Shown: in pieces, positions 11,396-22,340 of the stretch
Numbering within the stretch: position 1 is the stretch's first letter
How the letters are laid out: each line of letters opens with the position of its first letter
From: Pantoea trifolii
GTDB lineage: Bacteria > Pseudomonadota > Gammaproteobacteria > Enterobacterales > Enterobacteriaceae
Assembly: GCF_024506435.1 (NCBI RefSeq)
Contig: NZ_JANIET010000001.1
Coordinates: 3,720,001 to 3,784,000 of the forward strand
Direction of reading: 5' to 3'
DNA: 64,000 nucleotides
The notes under the pieces: generated by a model
Told to the model about the DNA's origin: nothing
What the model saw: only the letters and a program-made list of their open reading frames with translations
Databases searched by the model: none
Made by a program: the position numbers and the translations under genes

Positions 11396-11593
11396 TTAAC
11401 GCGCGTGCATACTGATCATCGCGTAAATCACCACGCCGGCCACCACTAAACCGCCACCAAAACGGTGCAAGAGACGATCGGGTAACTGCGTCATCGCCAG
11501 AATCATGCGTCGCCAGGCGCGTGGCATAAACATCGGTCCAAGTCCTTCCAGCACCAAAACCAAAGCCAGCGCCATCCAGATGGTTGAATTCAT
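11396..11593 (-). CDS. yjeT: DUF2065 small membrane protein YjeT
   Basis: The 65-residue protein has two hydrophobic segments (about 3-19 and 44-62) with a basic middle, including the GLGPMFMPRAWRRM segment of DUF2065. Length and position between hflC and purA equal E. coli YjeT; its function is unknown. The ATG at 11591-11593 is preferred; the frame extends ten codons into the hflC terminator. That terminator ends just before the ribosome-binding region (GGGAAAAATC), so yjeT is probably expressed by readthrough or from a weak promoter of its own. Confidence 0.9.
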   Translation of the reverse strand: MNSTIWMALALVLVLEGLGPMFMPRAWRRMILAMTQLPDRLLHRFGGGLVVAGVVIYAMISMHAR

Positions 11594-11602
11594 GATTTTT
11601 CC

Positions 11603-11632
11603 CAAAAAAAAGGCCGACAACATTGTCGGCCT
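11603..11632 (-). terminator. Terminator of the hfq-hflXKC operon
   Basis: On the minus strand AGGCCGACAA pairs with TTGTCGGCCT (11611-11632) and a run of eight T follows (11604-11611 on the complement). It lies 17 bases after the hflC stop. Confidence 0.88.
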
Positions 11633-11649
11633 GGACTTTATATCAGTTC

Positions 11650-12654
11650 TTAACGCGTGGCGTTAGAGGGCGCTTTCATATAGCGGAAGAAATCGCTATC
11701 CGGGCTCAGCACCAACACATCCTGATTGTCTGAGAAGCTGTTCTCATAGGCTCGCAGGCTGCGGATAAAGGCATAGAAATCCGGATCCTGGCTGAAGGCA
11801 TCAGCAAACAGTTTTGCCGCTTCACCATCACCTTCACCACGAGAAATCAGCGCTTCACGCTGTGCTTCTGCCAGCGTACGTGTGACCTGATAATCGGCCT
11901 GCGCACGCAGTTTCTCTGCCTCTTCCTGACCTTGTGAACGCTGACTACGCGCTACCGCTTCACGCTCGGCGCGCATACGGTTGTAGATCGCGTCAGAAAC
12001 TTCAGTCGGCAGGTTGATCTGCTTGATGCGCACGTCGACAACTTCAATACCCAACGCAGCCATACTGTTCGGGTTTGGAGCAGGCTCGCTGCTATTGGTT
12101 TCACGTTCTACACGTGCTGCCGCACTCGCAATTGCGTCATCCGCAGCGGGCGTCTGAACGTCATCATCGTTGCCAGCGCTGCCGGTGTTCAGGGCGTCAC
12201 GCACGTCGGTGGTTAAACGGCCACGCGAATCAGTCACGATGTCTTTCACATCCAGACGACCCATTTCAGAACGAAGACGGTCACTGAACTTACGTTTAAG
12301 CAGCACTTCCGCCTGAGAAACGTCGCCACCACCGGTTGCCAGGTAGTAACGGCTGAAGTCACTGATACGCCATTTGATGTAAGAATCAACGATCAGGTCT
12401 TTCTTCTCTTTGGTAACAAAGCGGTCAGCCTGGTTATCCATGGTCTGAATGCGTGCATCCAGTGATTTCATGGTTTCGATAAACGGAATTTTGAAATGCA
12501 GACCCGGTGCGTACACTAACGGTTTGTTTTCGTCATCACGCAGAACCTTACCAAAGCGCAGCACGATGCCGCGTTGGCCTTCCTGCACCACGAACAGTGA
12601 CGCGTAAAGCACCACCAGCACTACAATAATTACGGCGATGATTGGCTTACGCAT
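11650..12654 (-). CDS. hflC: HflC, modulator of FtsH protease
   Basis: The 334-residue protein has one N-terminal membrane segment (residues 4-22) and a periplasmic SPFH/prohibitin domain (QEGQRGIVLRFGKVLRD onwards) with a coiled coil at about 200-265. HflC pairs with HflK to form the large periplasmic cage around FtsH hexamers, modulating degradation of membrane proteins. The stop of hflK and the start of hflC are 3 bp apart. Length equals that of E. coli HflC. Confidence 0.98.
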   Translation of the reverse strand: MRKPIIAVIIVVLVVLYASLFVVQEGQRGIVLRFGKVLRDDENKPLVYAPGLHFKIPFIETMKSLDARIQTMDNQADRFVTKEKKDLIVDSYIKWRISDFSRYYLATGGGDVSQAEVLLKRKFSDRLRSEMGRLDVKDIVTDSRGRLTTDVRDALNTGSAGNDDDVQTPAADDAIASAAARVERETNSSEPAPNPNSMAALGIEVVDVRIKQINLPTEVSDAIYNRMRAEREAVARSQRSQGQEEAEKLRAQADYQVTRTLAEAQREALISRGEGDGEAAKLFADAFSQDPDFYAFIRSLRAYENSFSDNQDVLVLSPDSDFFRYMKAPSNATR

Positions 12655-12657
12655 CGA

Positions 12658-13893
12658 TTACTCCCTCCCCTGGCGCTGGGTATCGTTGCGCAGCGCATTG
12701 GCGCGACGCTGATCCATGATGCTGTCTGGACTGTAAGATGAAGTATCTCCCCGATTCGCATTGCTATCGGACGAGGAAGGAGACTTCATTAAATTCGTCA
12801 TTTTCTGACCGCCCTGGCCAGATGCCTGGCCACCGCGCATCAGTTGATCCAGTGGCAGAACCGTCAAATTGTTACCACGATCGCTGATCAACACCTTGCG
12901 GGTATGACTCAGCACACGTTCCATGGTTTCAATGTAGAGACGCTCTTTCGTGATTTCTGGTGCAGCTTTATATTCCGGCAGCAAGCGGGCAAAACGTGCC
13001 ACTTCACCCTGCGCTTCTAACACCGTACGCTCTTTGTAAGCACGACCTTCTTCGAGGATACGTTGCGCCTGACCATTAGCACGCGGCTGAACTTCATTCG
13101 AATAAGCTTCAGCTTCACGCACGTACTGTTCACGGTTTTCACGCGCGGCAATCGCATCATCAAACGCGGCTTTAACCTCTTCCGGTGGACGCGCCGCCTG
13201 GAAGTTTACGTCCAGCAGGGTAATACCCATGTTGTAAGGACGGATGGTCTCGTCGAGCTCACGCTGAGTTTCGCTACGTACCACGGTACGGCCTTCCGTC
13301 AGGATGCGGTCCATGGTTGAGCGGCCAATAACGCCACGCAAGGCGCTGTCGGTGGCCTGACGCAGGCTGTCGTCGGCGCTGGTCACGGCATACAGATAAC
13401 GCTCAGGATCGGTCACGCGGTACTGTACGTTCATCTCAACGCGCACCACGTTCTCATCCGACGTCAACATCACGCCAGATGCGGCCAGTTCACGTACGGC
13501 TTCTACGTTTACGGCGCGAACCTGATCGACGAAAGTCGGTTTCCAGTTGAGGCCTGGCTCAACCAGATGGCTAAATTTGCCAAAGCGTGTGACGACGCCA
13601 CGTTCAGCTTCTTTAATGGTGTAGAAACCGCTAGCCGCCCAGATAACGACAGCCGCTACGGCAACGATGCCAACTATTTTGCCACCGCTACCGCCGCTGC
13701 GTTGGCCATTGTCATTCTGTTTGCCACCGCCCAGTCCGCCGAGTTTTTTACTCAGCTTTCGGAAGATATCATCCAGATCAGGTGGTCCCTGATCGCGACC
13801 TCCTTTATTTCCCCCAGAGTTGCCGCCTTGATTATTGCTGCTTCCCCACGGGTCGCGGTCCTGTCCGTTATTTCCGGGCTGATTCCACGCCAT
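12658..13893 (-). CDS. hflK: HflK, modulator of FtsH protease
   Basis: The 411-residue protein has a Gly/Asn/Gln-rich cytoplasmic N-terminus (MAWNQPGNNGQDRDPWG), a membrane segment at about 73-95, an SPFH domain and a coiled-coil region. It forms the HflKC complex with HflC. It is slightly shorter than E. coli HflK (419), mainly in the low-complexity ends. A 171-bp spacer to hflX holds a palindromic repeat (separate entry). Confidence 0.98.
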   Translation of the reverse strand: MAWNQPGNNGQDRDPWGSSNNQGGNSGGNKGGRDQGPPDLDDIFRKLSKKLGGLGGGKQNDNGQRSGGSGGKIVGIVAVAAVVIWAASGFYTIKEAERGVVTRFGKFSHLVEPGLNWKPTFVDQVRAVNVEAVRELAASGVMLTSDENVVRVEMNVQYRVTDPERYLYAVTSADDSLRQATDSALRGVIGRSTMDRILTEGRTVVRSETQRELDETIRPYNMGITLLDVNFQAARPPEEVKAAFDDAIAARENREQYVREAEAYSNEVQPRANGQAQRILEEGRAYKERTVLEAQGEVARFARLLPEYKAAPEITKERLYIETMERVLSHTRKVLISDRGNNLTVLPLDQLMRGGQASGQGGQKMTNLMKSPSSSDSNANRGDTSSYSPDSIMDQRRANALRNDTQRQGRE

Positions 13894-13934
13894 GTTTCTA
13901 CTCCATTTATTGTATTTACGGCTTACCCTTCATC

Positions 13935-14035
13935 TTTCAGATTGTAGCGGCGTTGGCTGCTTTCACTCATCCCGGTCACTTACTGATGTAAGCTCCCGGG
14001 AATTCGTTCAATTGCCGCCTTGCTACAACCTGAAA
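13935..14035. repeat. Palindromic ~100-bp intergenic element, copy 1
   Basis: This 101-bp element lies between hflX and hflK. Its ends are inverted repeats: TTTCAG plus TGTAGC at 13935-13948 against GCTACA plus CTGAAA at 14022-14035. The centre has a nested hairpin, CTTAC/GTAAG inside CCCGG/CCGGG. Conserved blocks shared with copies at 24.0 and 24.4 kb are GCGTTGGCTGC, GGTCACTTACTGATGTAAGC and TTGCCGCCTTG. It would be transcribed within the hfl operon. Confidence 0.85.
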
Positions 14036-14064
14036 TCTTTTGGGTAAGATCGGTTAGGCAACGG

Positions 14065-15345
14065 TCAAACAATATAACTGGCTAGCGACGGCTCTTGTTT
14101 ACACAGACGACGCCAATCAACGATCGGCATACGCACGTGCAAACTCACACAGCCATCATCTTCATTCCATTCTTTTTCTATAGCATGCAACTGATAAAAA
14201 CGACTGCGTAAACGGCCCGCTTCCGGCGGCAGACGTAAATCGTACTGCGCAATTTCACCGGCCAAACGCTCAGAAAGCGCCTGCCACAGTAACGGCAGAC
14301 CCACGCCGCTCTGTGCAGATAACCAAACGCGAATCGGTTGGTTCTCTTCGTTGCGATCGATACGTGGCTCAAAGTCCTCCAGCATATCGATTTTGTTCAT
14401 GACCATCAGGGCTGGAATTTCATCGGATTCTATTTCTACCAGCACTTCATTCACGGCTTCGATGTTGTCATTGATACGTAAATCAGCCGCATCAACCACA
14501 TGGAGCAGCAGCGCGGCCTGACGCGTTTCCTGCAGCGTAGCTTTAAACGCAGCCACTAAGTCATGTGGCAAATGACGAATAAATCCAACGGTATCCGCTA
14601 AAACCACTTCACCAACATCTGCAACATTCAGGCGACGTAAAGTCGGGTCAAGCGTCGCAAACAGTTGATCTGCCACATAAACATCAGCGGAGGTTATCGC
14701 ATTAAACAGAGTAGATTTGCCTGCGTTGGTGTAGCCCACCAAAGAAACGGTTGGCACGTCAGCTTTAGCACGTGATTGGCGGCCCTGATCGCGCTGCTTC
14801 TCAACACGCTCAAGACGGGAAAGGATCAGGCTAATTCGATTGCGGAGTAAACGACGGTCCGTTTCCAACTGGGTTTCACCCGGACCACGTAAACCGATAC
14901 CGCCTTTTTGGCGTTCAAGATGCGTCCATCCACGCACTAAACGTGTTGCCATATGGCGTAACTGTGCCAGCTCGACCTGTAATTTACCCTCATGGGTACG
15001 GGCGCGCTGAGCGAAAATATCAAGAATTAGGCCGGTGCGGTCGACAACACGACATTCACACACACGCTCTAAATTACGTTCCTGAGCAGGCGTTAAGGCA
15101 TGATCGAATAAAACGACCGATGCTCCACTCGCTTTCACCGCATCGGCAATTTCAACTGCCTTTCCTTCACCGACAAAATATTTGGGATGTGGCGCTTTAC
15201 GGCTGCCCGTAATGACTTGCAGCGCTTCAACGCCCGCAGAAGAGACAAGAGTTTCAAACTCCTGCAAATCTTCCAGCTCTTTGTCTTGGGAGAACCAGAT
15301 GTGTACCAGTACGGCCTGCTCACCGGCTTCATAACGGTCAAACAA
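14065..15345 (-). CDS. hflX: Ribosome-splitting GTPase HflX
   Basis: The 426-residue protein has the N-terminal HflX domain ([15 protein letters not shown]), a helical linker ([13 protein letters not shown]), and a G domain with P-loop [14 protein letters not shown] and NKIDM. HflX splits stalled ribosomes, especially in heat stress. The start codon is TTG (15343-15345), preceded by GAGG; the resulting [12 protein letters not shown] start matches E. coli HflX, and no better start exists. It lies between hfq and hflK in the usual operon. Confidence 0.97.
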   Translation of the reverse strand: MFDRYEAGEQAVLVHIWFSQDKELEDLQEFETLVSSAGVEALQVITGSRKAPHPKYFVGEGKAVEIADAVKASGASVVLFDHALTPAQERNLERVCECRVVDRTGLILDIFAQRARTHEGKLQVELAQLRHMATRLVRGWTHLERQKGGIGLRGPGETQLETDRRLLRNRISLILSRLERVEKQRDQGRQSRAKADVPTVSLVGYTNAGKSTLFNAITSADVYVADQLFATLDPTLRRLNVADVGEVVLADTVGFIRHLPHDLVAAFKATLQETRQAALLLHVVDAADLRINDNIEAVNEVLVEIESDEIPALMVMNKIDMLEDFEPRIDRNEENQPIRVWLSAQSGVGLPLLWQALSERLAGEIAQYDLRLPPEAGRLRSRFYQLHAIEKEWNEDDGCVSLHVRMPIVDWRRLCKQEPSLASYIV

Positions 15346-15425
15346 GCTATAACCTCGCTAAAATAAAATAACCAGGACAGGAAAACGTGCTCGTTCTCCA
15401 GCCCTGGCTTTACGGCAGCGCAAAA

Positions 15426-15755
<330 letters not shown>

Positions 15756-15853
15756 TTATATGCTTGTTGTTTGTTGCTTTAAGAACCGTGGTTCAGAAAA
15801 ACTGCGTAAAAATTTGCGCACGATAACCAATCAATTGTACACAATCATCCCTG

Positions 15854-16795
15854 CTACGCACTAACTACCTTAAGCACCGCATTACGCGCTAACTCTGGCT
15901 CATCACTGTTTAACCAGTGTACTTCAGGCCAGCCACGTAACCAGGTCATCTGGCGTTTAGCGAGCTGCCGAGTGGCGCAAATTCCCCGATAAACCATTTC
16001 GTCGTAATCGATTTCGCCTGATAAGTAAGACCACATCTGACGATAACCTACACAACGAATGGAAGGCATGTCCGTATGCAAATCACCTCGCGCAAACAGT
16101 GCACGAGCCTCCGCTTCAAATCCTGACGCTAGCATCTGGTCGTAACGCAACGCAATGCGTTGATGTATCAGTTCGCGACTCGCAGGGGCGATTGCAAACT
16201 GGTACACGTCGTAGGGTAACGCTTCGCCGGAGGTTTTTGTCAGTTCCGTTAAAGTTTTACCCGAAATAAAAAAAACTTCCAGTGCTCGCGAAAGTCTCTG
16301 CGGATCATTCGGATGAATACGACTACCGGCGACCGGATCGATTTCACACAGCTGACGGTGCAGGGCTTCCCACCCTTTCTCCGCCGCCATTTGCTCTATT
16401 CGCTGACGCACCTCGGGATCGGCCGAGGGCAACGGCGACAATCCTTCAAGCAACGCCTTGAAGTAGAGCATGGTTCCACCAACAAGCAACGGAATCTTCC
16501 CCTTACGGGTGATCTCCGCCATTTCTGCCAACGCATCGCGACGAAATTCAGCGGCGGAATAGGCCTCCGCCGGATCGCGAATGTCCAGCAAACGATGGGG
16601 CGCCAGTGCTAACTCTTCTGCCGACGGTTTCGCCGTGCCAATATCCATCCCGCGATAGATTAAGGCAGAGTCAACGCTAATAAGTTCCACCGGAAGTTGC
16701 TGACGCAGCGAAATCGCTAATGCCGTCTTACCGGAGGCGGTAGGCCCCATCAAAAAAATTGCCTTTGGCCGGCTAGCCTGGTTTAGTTCACTCAT
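15854..16795 (-). CDS. miaA: tRNA dimethylallyltransferase MiaA
   Basis: The 313-residue enzyme has the P-loop GPTASGKT at residues 17-24 and the substrate-binding segment [17 protein letters not shown]. It adds a dimethylallyl group to A37 of tRNAs reading UNN codons. Its start overlaps the end of mutL by 8 bp, so translation is probably coupled. It is followed by hfq after 58 bp of clear spacer and the hfq leader. Confidence 0.98.
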   Translation of the reverse strand: MSELNQASRPKAIFLMGPTASGKTALAISLRQQLPVELISVDSALIYRGMDIGTAKPSAEELALAPHRLLDIRDPAEAYSAAEFRRDALAEMAEITRKGKIPLLVGGTMLYFKALLEGLSPLPSADPEVRQRIEQMAAEKGWEALHRQLCEIDPVAGSRIHPNDPQRLSRALEVFFISGKTLTELTKTSGEALPYDVYQFAIAPASRELIHQRIALRYDQMLASGFEAEARALFARGDLHTDMPSIRCVGYRQMWSYLSGEIDYDEMVYRGICATRQLAKRQMTWLRGWPEVHWLNSDEPELARNAVLKVVSA

Positions 16796-18641
16796 GCTTC
16801 AACGCGTTCAGCGCGCTCTCAATCTCAATGGTCTGTAACAGACCTGAAGGCGGCGACTTCAGCAGTTGCGGGCAGAGCCTTTCCAGCTCTGCCAGCAGTG
16901 CAATCGCCTGCGAGTGATTCCAGTGAGCGTCTTCTGCATCATCGCGACGCGCCAGCCATTGGGCCAACGTGGATGCAGAAACCTCTTGCTGCCGGGCCAG
17001 GTAGCCTAACAGTTCTGGAATCAAGATTTGTAAATTTTGTGTTCGTAACGGTAAAGGCACCGCACGTAGCGTCACGTGCTGCCCTTCTCGTTGTAAATCA
17101 ATGCCCATCTGGCTTAGCAGCGCGGCGTGCTCGGCGATAGCGGCCAGCTCCGGCGCGGCAATTTTCAGGCGTACCGGGATCAGCAATGGCTGCGGTTTTA
17201 AGCCCTCATCGCCTGGTTGCAGCTGGGCCTGTTTTAACCAGCGTGCCGCCACGGCCAGCGATAACAATTGCAGCGCACTCCCCCGTTCCAGCAGCGCATA
17301 ACGATCCTGTAAAACGCTTAACACGCGGCCAAAACTTTGCGCGTGGGCGGCCAGCGGTGCTTCACGCGTTTCCGCCTGACGCACCGGAGCCGCCGCAGGA
17401 ACTGGCGCAGCGCACGGCGTTTCTACCACCGGCGTTTTCATCAACTGCTTATACGCATTGCCTTCACGCGCACTGTAAACCGGCTCTTTATTCTGCCAGT
17501 TTGCACCCGCCGCCGCAGAAGTGCCGCCGCTGCGTGGCGTGTTGCTGGGCTGGGCAAAGTGGTTCGCACCTGCCGCCTGGCGGTTTTCTGGCTGCCACTT
17601 CGGTGCCGGCTCTTCGGCGTGGGCGATGGGCAATTCCGGCGCGCGGCTGGCTTGCAGCGCACTCATCACGCCTTGCCAGATAAAATCATGTACCAGACGC
17701 GACTGATGGAAACGCACCTCATGCTTAGCCGGATGGACGTTGACATCTACCTGATGCGGATCGATCTCCAGATAGAGCACGTAAGCCGGTTGCTGATCAT
17801 CACCCAGCTGCGTTTGATACGCCTGACGAATCGCGTGATTGATCAGTTTGTCGCGCATCATGCGTCCGTTGACGTAGCAATATTGCAGGTCGGTAACCTG
17901 GCGCGAGCCGTTAGGATCGGCGACCCAACCGCGCAGCGCTAAATCGTCGTGCTGCCACTCAATGCGTAAAGCGTGCTGCATAAACGTGGTGCCGCAAATG
18001 GCACCTAAACGCCGCTCCCGCTGCGTATTTTCACTGACCGCGCGATACTGGCGCATCAACTTACCGTTGTGGCTAAGCGAGATGGCGACGTCAAAGCGTG
18101 CCAGCGCAATGCGACGAATCACCTCATCGATGTGGGTAAATTCGGTCTTTTCGGTGCGCATGAATTTGCGGCGTGCGGGCGTGTTGTAGAACAGGTCGAG
18201 CACTTCCAGCGATGTACCCACCGGATGCGCAGCCGGTTTCACCGTCACATCCATATCGCGCCCTTCCGCGTAGGCTTGCCAGGCTTCGCTTTGATTGGCG
18301 GTGCGTGAAGTCAGCGTTAAACGAGAAACAGAACTGATACTGGCAAGCGCTTCGCCACGAAAACCGAGGCTCATGATCGCCTCAAGGTCATCGAGCGAGG
18401 CTATTTTGCTGGTCGCATGCCGCGCCAGCGCCATCGCCAGTTCGTCTTTGGCGATGCCGCAGCCGTTGTCGCGAATGCGGATGAGCTTCGCGCCACCTTT
18501 CTCGATATCGACATCAATGCGCGTGGCACCGGCATCCAGGCTGTTTTCCACCAGCTCTTTTACGACCGACGCCGGACGCTCAACCACTTCGCCTGCGGCA
18601 ATCTGGTTCGCCAGCTGCGGCGGTAAAATCTGTATTGGCAT
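16788..18641 (-). CDS. mutL: DNA mismatch repair protein MutL
   Basis: The 617-residue protein has a GHKL ATPase N-terminus with catalytic Glu29 (VVKEL), ENSLDAGAT (32-40), DNGCGI (58-63) and [12 protein letters not shown], then a variable linker (about 340-430) and a C-terminal dimerisation domain. It links MutS mismatch recognition to MutH and UvrD. No DQHAxxE endonuclease motif is visible, as expected in a MutH organism. The ATG at 18639-18641, preceded by AAGGA, gives the canonical [20 protein letters not shown]; the frame extends ten codons upstream. The spacer to amiB is 43 bp. Confidence 0.98.
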   Translation of the reverse strand: MPIQILPPQLANQIAAGEVVERPASVVKELVENSLDAGATRIDVDIEKGGAKLIRIRDNGCGIAKDELAMALARHATSKIASLDDLEAIMSLGFRGEALASISSVSRLTLTSRTANQSEAWQAYAEGRDMDVTVKPAAHPVGTSLEVLDLFYNTPARRKFMRTEKTEFTHIDEVIRRIALARFDVAISLSHNGKLMRQYRAVSENTQRERRLGAICGTTFMQHALRIEWQHDDLALRGWVADPNGSRQVTDLQYCYVNGRMMRDKLINHAIRQAYQTQLGDDQQPAYVLYLEIDPHQVDVNVHPAKHEVRFHQSRLVHDFIWQGVMSALQASRAPELPIAHAEEPAPKWQPENRQAAGANHFAQPSNTPRSGGTSAAAGANWQNKEPVYSAREGNAYKQLMKTPVVETPCAAPVPAAAPVRQAETREAPLAAHAQSFGRVLSVLQDRYALLERGSALQLLSLAVAARWLKQAQLQPGDEGLKPQPLLIPVRLKIAAPELAAIAEHAALLSQMGIDLQREGQHVTLRAVPLPLRTQNLQILIPELLGYLARQQEVSASTLAQWLARRDDAEDAHWNHSQAIALLAELERLCPQLLKSPPSGLLQTIEIESALNALKHE

Positions 18642-18684
18642 GGTGGTGATCCTTCTGGCTGGTTGGCTCACGAGGAGCCAACAA

Positions 18685-20346
18685 TCAGGATTGCGGAATT
18701 TTTAAGTTTTGCCCCAGCATCACATTGCTCGACTTCATATTATTCGCCTGCATGATGGCTTTCGAGCTCACGCCATAGCGCGCGGCAATGGCCGTCAGCG
18801 AATCGCCGCGCACCACTTTATGCCGGGTTGGACGACTCGCCGCCGCCACGCTAACGCTGGATTTCGCGGGCACCTTCAGGCGCTGTCCTACCCAAACCAC
18901 ATCGCGCTTCAGGCTATTCATCTCACGTAACGTCGCCATGCTCACGCCATATTTTGCCGCGATGCCGGACAGCGTCTCGCCACGCGTCACGGTATGACGC
19001 TGCGTCGCGCCGGTATATTGCACCGTGCCGGTCGCCGGGTTGCTGGCGACGCTAACCGCTGGTGCGCTGTCCAGCGGCCGGTTTTCCTCCTTTGGGATCG
19101 ATTGCAGCGGATGCGTAAGGAAATAATTGCGCAGGCCTTTATAAATCGACTGAGCAATCTTCTCCTGATACGCGCTGCTGCCAAGCAGCCGCTCCTCCGC
19201 GGCATTACTAATAAAGCCGGTTTCGACCAGTAAAGAAGGAATATCCGGGGAACGTAAAACGCCAAGGCTGGCATGTTCCGGCAGACGTTTATGCAGCGGC
19301 GTGATACCGCGCAGCTGCTGCAGGACTTTGACGGCGACGTCATAACCTACACGCTGTGAATGACCAAACTGCAAATCCAGAACCGCCTGGCTGAGATAGG
19401 GATCGGCCTGACTGTTCGCCAGCAGATCGCCTGCGCCGCCCAGCAGCTCAGATTGTTTCTCTTTCTGTTCCAGCCAGTTCGCCATTTCGTTATTGGCGCG
19501 GCGGTTAGACAGCACCCAAACCGATGCGCCGGTGGCCGAATGATTCGGTGCGGCGTCGGCGTGAATGGATACCAGCAGATTCGCGTTCTCTTTACGCGCC
19601 ACTTCGGAACGGCCCATCACCGAGATGAAATAGTCGCCGTTACGCGTCAGCACCGGTTTGAACATCGGATCCTGATCCATCAGCGCTTTCAGTTTACGCG
19701 CAATCGAGATGGTGACATTTTTCTCGTGCAAACCGTGCTGACCTGATGCACCAGGATCCTGGCCGCCGTGTCCGGCATCAATCGCCACAATCACCACATC
19801 GTTGCGGCTAACCGAGTTGCCGGGACGCACGGTGGTATTGCTGCTGGTTACCGCAGTCACCTGATTGGCGTTGAACGGATTGCCCTGGCTGCTGCTTTGC
19901 GGCTGGCTTTCACGTGCCGTGGTGACAGGTGCGGCAACGGCCGGACGCTTCGCTGGCTGCGTCCCACGAATGGTGAACACCACGCGATAATTACTGCCAT
20001 CGCGCTGGGTGCTGGCGCGCGTCTGTGCGGCCTGCGTCAGTTCGAACACTAAACGCAGGCTTTGCTTATCCTTTGGCTGGCTATGGCGAATGCGCTGCAC
20101 AATATTTTCGCCGCTAAAATTCAGCGGCAAACCTTTAATCGCGCCGCTTTGACGAATATCCAGCACCACACGATTGGGATTATGCAGCGGGAAAAAGCCA
20201 TACACCGGCTGACCGTTAAAGCTCAGCGTGACGGTGGCCTGGCTATCGCCATTTTCAACTTTGATATCTGATAACGTGGCAGACAACGCCGAGGCAGAAA
20301 ACAGGCACAGCAAGCCCAGTACAATGATTCTCATCCGTGACATCAT
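18685..20346 (-). CDS. amiB: N-acetylmuramoyl-L-alanine amidase AmiB with two LysM domains
   Basis: The 553-residue periplasmic amidase has a signal peptide (cleavage after about residue 23), an N-terminal AMIN domain, an Ala/Pro/Ser linker and a zinc Amidase_3 domain with [23 protein letters not shown] and LVETGFISN. Two LysM peptidoglycan-binding repeats follow at about 452-495 and 508-551. The enzyme cuts septal peptidoglycan and is activated by EnvC. E. coli AmiB (445 residues) lacks LysM; the longer form occurs in other Enterobacterales. Its ATG overlaps the tsaE TGA by 3 bases, so translation is coupled. Confidence 0.97.
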   Translation of the reverse strand: MMSRMRIIVLGLLCLFSASALSATLSDIKVENGDSQATVTLSFNGQPVYGFFPLHNPNRVVLDIRQSGAIKGLPLNFSGENIVQRIRHSQPKDKQSLRLVFELTQAAQTRASTQRDGSNYRVVFTIRGTQPAKRPAVAAPVTTARESQPQSSSQGNPFNANQVTAVTSSNTTVRPGNSVSRNDVVIVAIDAGHGGQDPGASGQHGLHEKNVTISIARKLKALMDQDPMFKPVLTRNGDYFISVMGRSEVARKENANLLVSIHADAAPNHSATGASVWVLSNRRANNEMANWLEQKEKQSELLGGAGDLLANSQADPYLSQAVLDLQFGHSQRVGYDVAVKVLQQLRGITPLHKRLPEHASLGVLRSPDIPSLLVETGFISNAAEERLLGSSAYQEKIAQSIYKGLRNYFLTHPLQSIPKEENRPLDSAPAVSVASNPATGTVQYTGATQRHTVTRGETLSGIAAKYGVSMATLREMNSLKRDVVWVGQRLKVPAKSSVSVAAASRPTRHKVVRGDSLTAIAARYGVSSKAIMQANNMKSSNVMLGQNLKIPQS

Positions 20347-20819
20347 GCCGGATCCCTGCCTTGCTGGAATTGGGTTAACAGCGCTTCACCCGTGGCGGAA
20401 ACCGCGCTAATTTCGGCTTCACGCGCTGCATCAACATAGCGCAACGTCAGCGCTAAATCGGGCTCAGGCAGCACGCCGGTGCCCTGCTGCGGCCACTCCA
20501 CCAGACAAAGCGCATCGCCGGTGAAATAGTCGCGGATGCCCATGAACTCTAGCTCTTCGGGATCGGCAAGACGATAGAGATCGAAATGGTACAACGTGCG
20601 AGAGCCGAGCTCGTAGGGCTCGACCAGCGTATAAGTTGGGCTTTTGACATTGCCTTGGTGGCCGAGCGCCTGCAGAAAACCACGGCTAAAGGTGGTCTTA
20701 CCGGCCCCCAAATCGCCATAAAGATAGATCACCAGCGCGCTGTTGCAGACGCGCGCCAATTGCGCACCCAGATTCAGGGTTGCCGCCTCATCGGGCAAAG
20801 GGATAACACAGGTCTTCAT
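20343..20819 (-). CDS. tsaE: tRNA threonylcarbamoyladenosine biosynthesis ATPase TsaE
   Basis: The 158-residue protein has Walker A GDLGAGKT at residues 35-42 and the conserved [10 protein letters not shown] and HFDLYRL segments. With TsaB and TsaD it forms t6A37 on ANN-decoding tRNAs. It is 3 bp downstream of nnr and overlaps amiB, forming a tight nnr-tsaE-amiB-mutL-miaA-hfq series. Confidence 0.98.
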   Translation of the reverse strand: MKTCVIPLPDEAATLNLGAQLARVCNSALVIYLYGDLGAGKTTFSRGFLQALGHQGNVKSPTYTLVEPYELGSRTLYHFDLYRLADPEELEFMGIRDYFTGDALCLVEWPQQGTGVLPEPDLALTLRYVDAAREAEISAVSATGEALLTQFQQGRDPA

Positions 20820-20822
20820 GCT

Positions 20823-22340
20823 TTATTGTTGGATCATCTCTGGATTAACAAACTGCCACAGCAGCTCGAACAAATCAGTGGCTAACATGCCGCGTGTACC
20901 GCGCTGACGCGCGACGGCATCGGCTGTTGCCCCATGCGCGACACAGCCTGCGCAGGCTGCATCAAGTAAAGTCAGTTTCTGGCCGAGCAGAGCGGCGATA
21001 ATTCCGCTCAACACATCGCCCATGCCGCCGGATGCCATGCCGGCGTTGCCCACATCAGCAATCGCGATGTCACCTGCCGCGCTGGCAATCACCGTGCCCG
21101 CGCCTTTTAATACCACCACGCCGCCGTAGCGTTTCGCCAGGGCGCGCGCAGCATGTAAGCGGTCACTCTCAATCTCGCTGGTTTTCACCCCCAGCAAGCG
21201 CGCAGCTTCGCCGGGATGCGGCGTAATGATGCGATTCTGACGGTTATCCTGCTTGATTGCCAGCAGGTTAAGCGCATCCGCATCCCAAAGCATCGGCTTT
21301 TCACTGGCCGCAATCTTTTTCAGTGCCTTCTGCGCCCAATCACGCTGGCCAAGCCCCGGTCCAACGGCGATGACATCCGCCCACTCCAGCGCCTGATTCA
21401 GACGTTCATCGCTCAGCGCATCAACCATTAGCTCCGGTCGCGCGGTGAGAATCGGGCCAATATTATCTTCATGCGTCAGCACGCGCACAAGTCCGGCACC
21501 GGTTCGCAATGCGGCTTCACCGGTCATGCGAATCGCACCCGCCGTGCCGCTATCGCCACCGACCACCAACAGCCGACCTTGATCGCCTTTGTGTGAGGTC
21601 GCACGACGCGGTTTCAGCCAGCGCGTTAAATCCCCGGCGTCATAGCGTGAAATCGGTGCCTGTTCAGCGGCAAGGTACGCCGACAAACCCAACTCATGGT
21701 TATGCAGCACGCCAACGTAATCACGTGCTTTGCCGGTCAGTTGGCCGGGTTTCAGCGCAATCATGCTCAGCGTGTGATCGGCGATGACCGTCTCGCCCGG
21801 CGCCGTGCCGTTAGCCGCCAGCAAACCGGAAGGAATGTCGATCGCCAGCACCGGTGCGGCATGGGCGTTGATGAGTGTAATCAGGCGATCGTAGGGATCC
21901 GCAGGTGCACGATTTAAGCCGGTGCCGAGCAGTGCATCAACAATCACATCAACCTTTTCCGGCCACGGCGCATCCGCCGCGTGAATCACACCGCCCGCCG
22001 CCAGCCATGCGTCTTGCGCTTGCTGCGCCTCTTCTGGCAAGGCTTTGCTGCCCGCGCACGCCAGCAGCGTTACGTTCAATCCTGCGGCTTGCGCCAGTCG
22101 CGCTACCACAAAACCATCGCCGCCATTGTTGCCGTGCCCGCACAGCACCAACCAATGTTGCGCCTGCGGCCACAGCTGGCGGACTAATTCATAGCTGGCC
22201 TGGCCAGCACGTTGCATCAGCTCAAACAGCGTTAAGCCCAGGCTATCGGCGGCATCGCGTTCCAGTTGTGCCATCGCCTGCGCAAGCCAGACAGAGTGTG
22301 GTAAACTGCGCGCGTTTGCTTCAATTGCCTGGTTTCTCAT
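20823..22340 (-). CDS. nnr: Bifunctional NAD(P)HX epimerase/dehydratase
   Basis: The 505-residue protein fuses an N-terminal epimerase (CGHGNNGGDGFVVARLA, VDALLGTGL, AIDIPSGLLA) with a C-terminal ADP-dependent dehydratase (ITPHPGEAARLLG, KGAGTVI, GNAGMASGGMGDVLSG). It repairs hydrated NAD(P)H. Length is close to E. coli YjeF/Nnr (515). Its start codon overlaps that of the divergent queG within the tetramer CATG, so each gene's promoter must lie inside the other or be further away. Confidence 0.98.
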   Translation of the reverse strand: MRNQAIEANARSLPHSVWLAQAMAQLERDAADSLGLTLFELMQRAGQASYELVRQLWPQAQHWLVLCGHGNNGGDGFVVARLAQAAGLNVTLLACAGSKALPEEAQQAQDAWLAAGGVIHAADAPWPEKVDVIVDALLGTGLNRAPADPYDRLITLINAHAAPVLAIDIPSGLLAANGTAPGETVIADHTLSMIALKPGQLTGKARDYVGVLHNHELGLSAYLAAEQAPISRYDAGDLTRWLKPRRATSHKGDQGRLLVVGGDSGTAGAIRMTGEAALRTGAGLVRVLTHEDNIGPILTARPELMVDALSDERLNQALEWADVIAVGPGLGQRDWAQKALKKIAASEKPMLWDADALNLLAIKQDNRQNRIITPHPGEAARLLGVKTSEIESDRLHAARALAKRYGGVVVLKGAGTVIASAAGDIAIADVGNAGMASGGMGDVLSGIIAALLGQKLTLLDAACAGCVAHGATADAVARQRGTRGMLATDLFELLWQFVNPEMIQQ

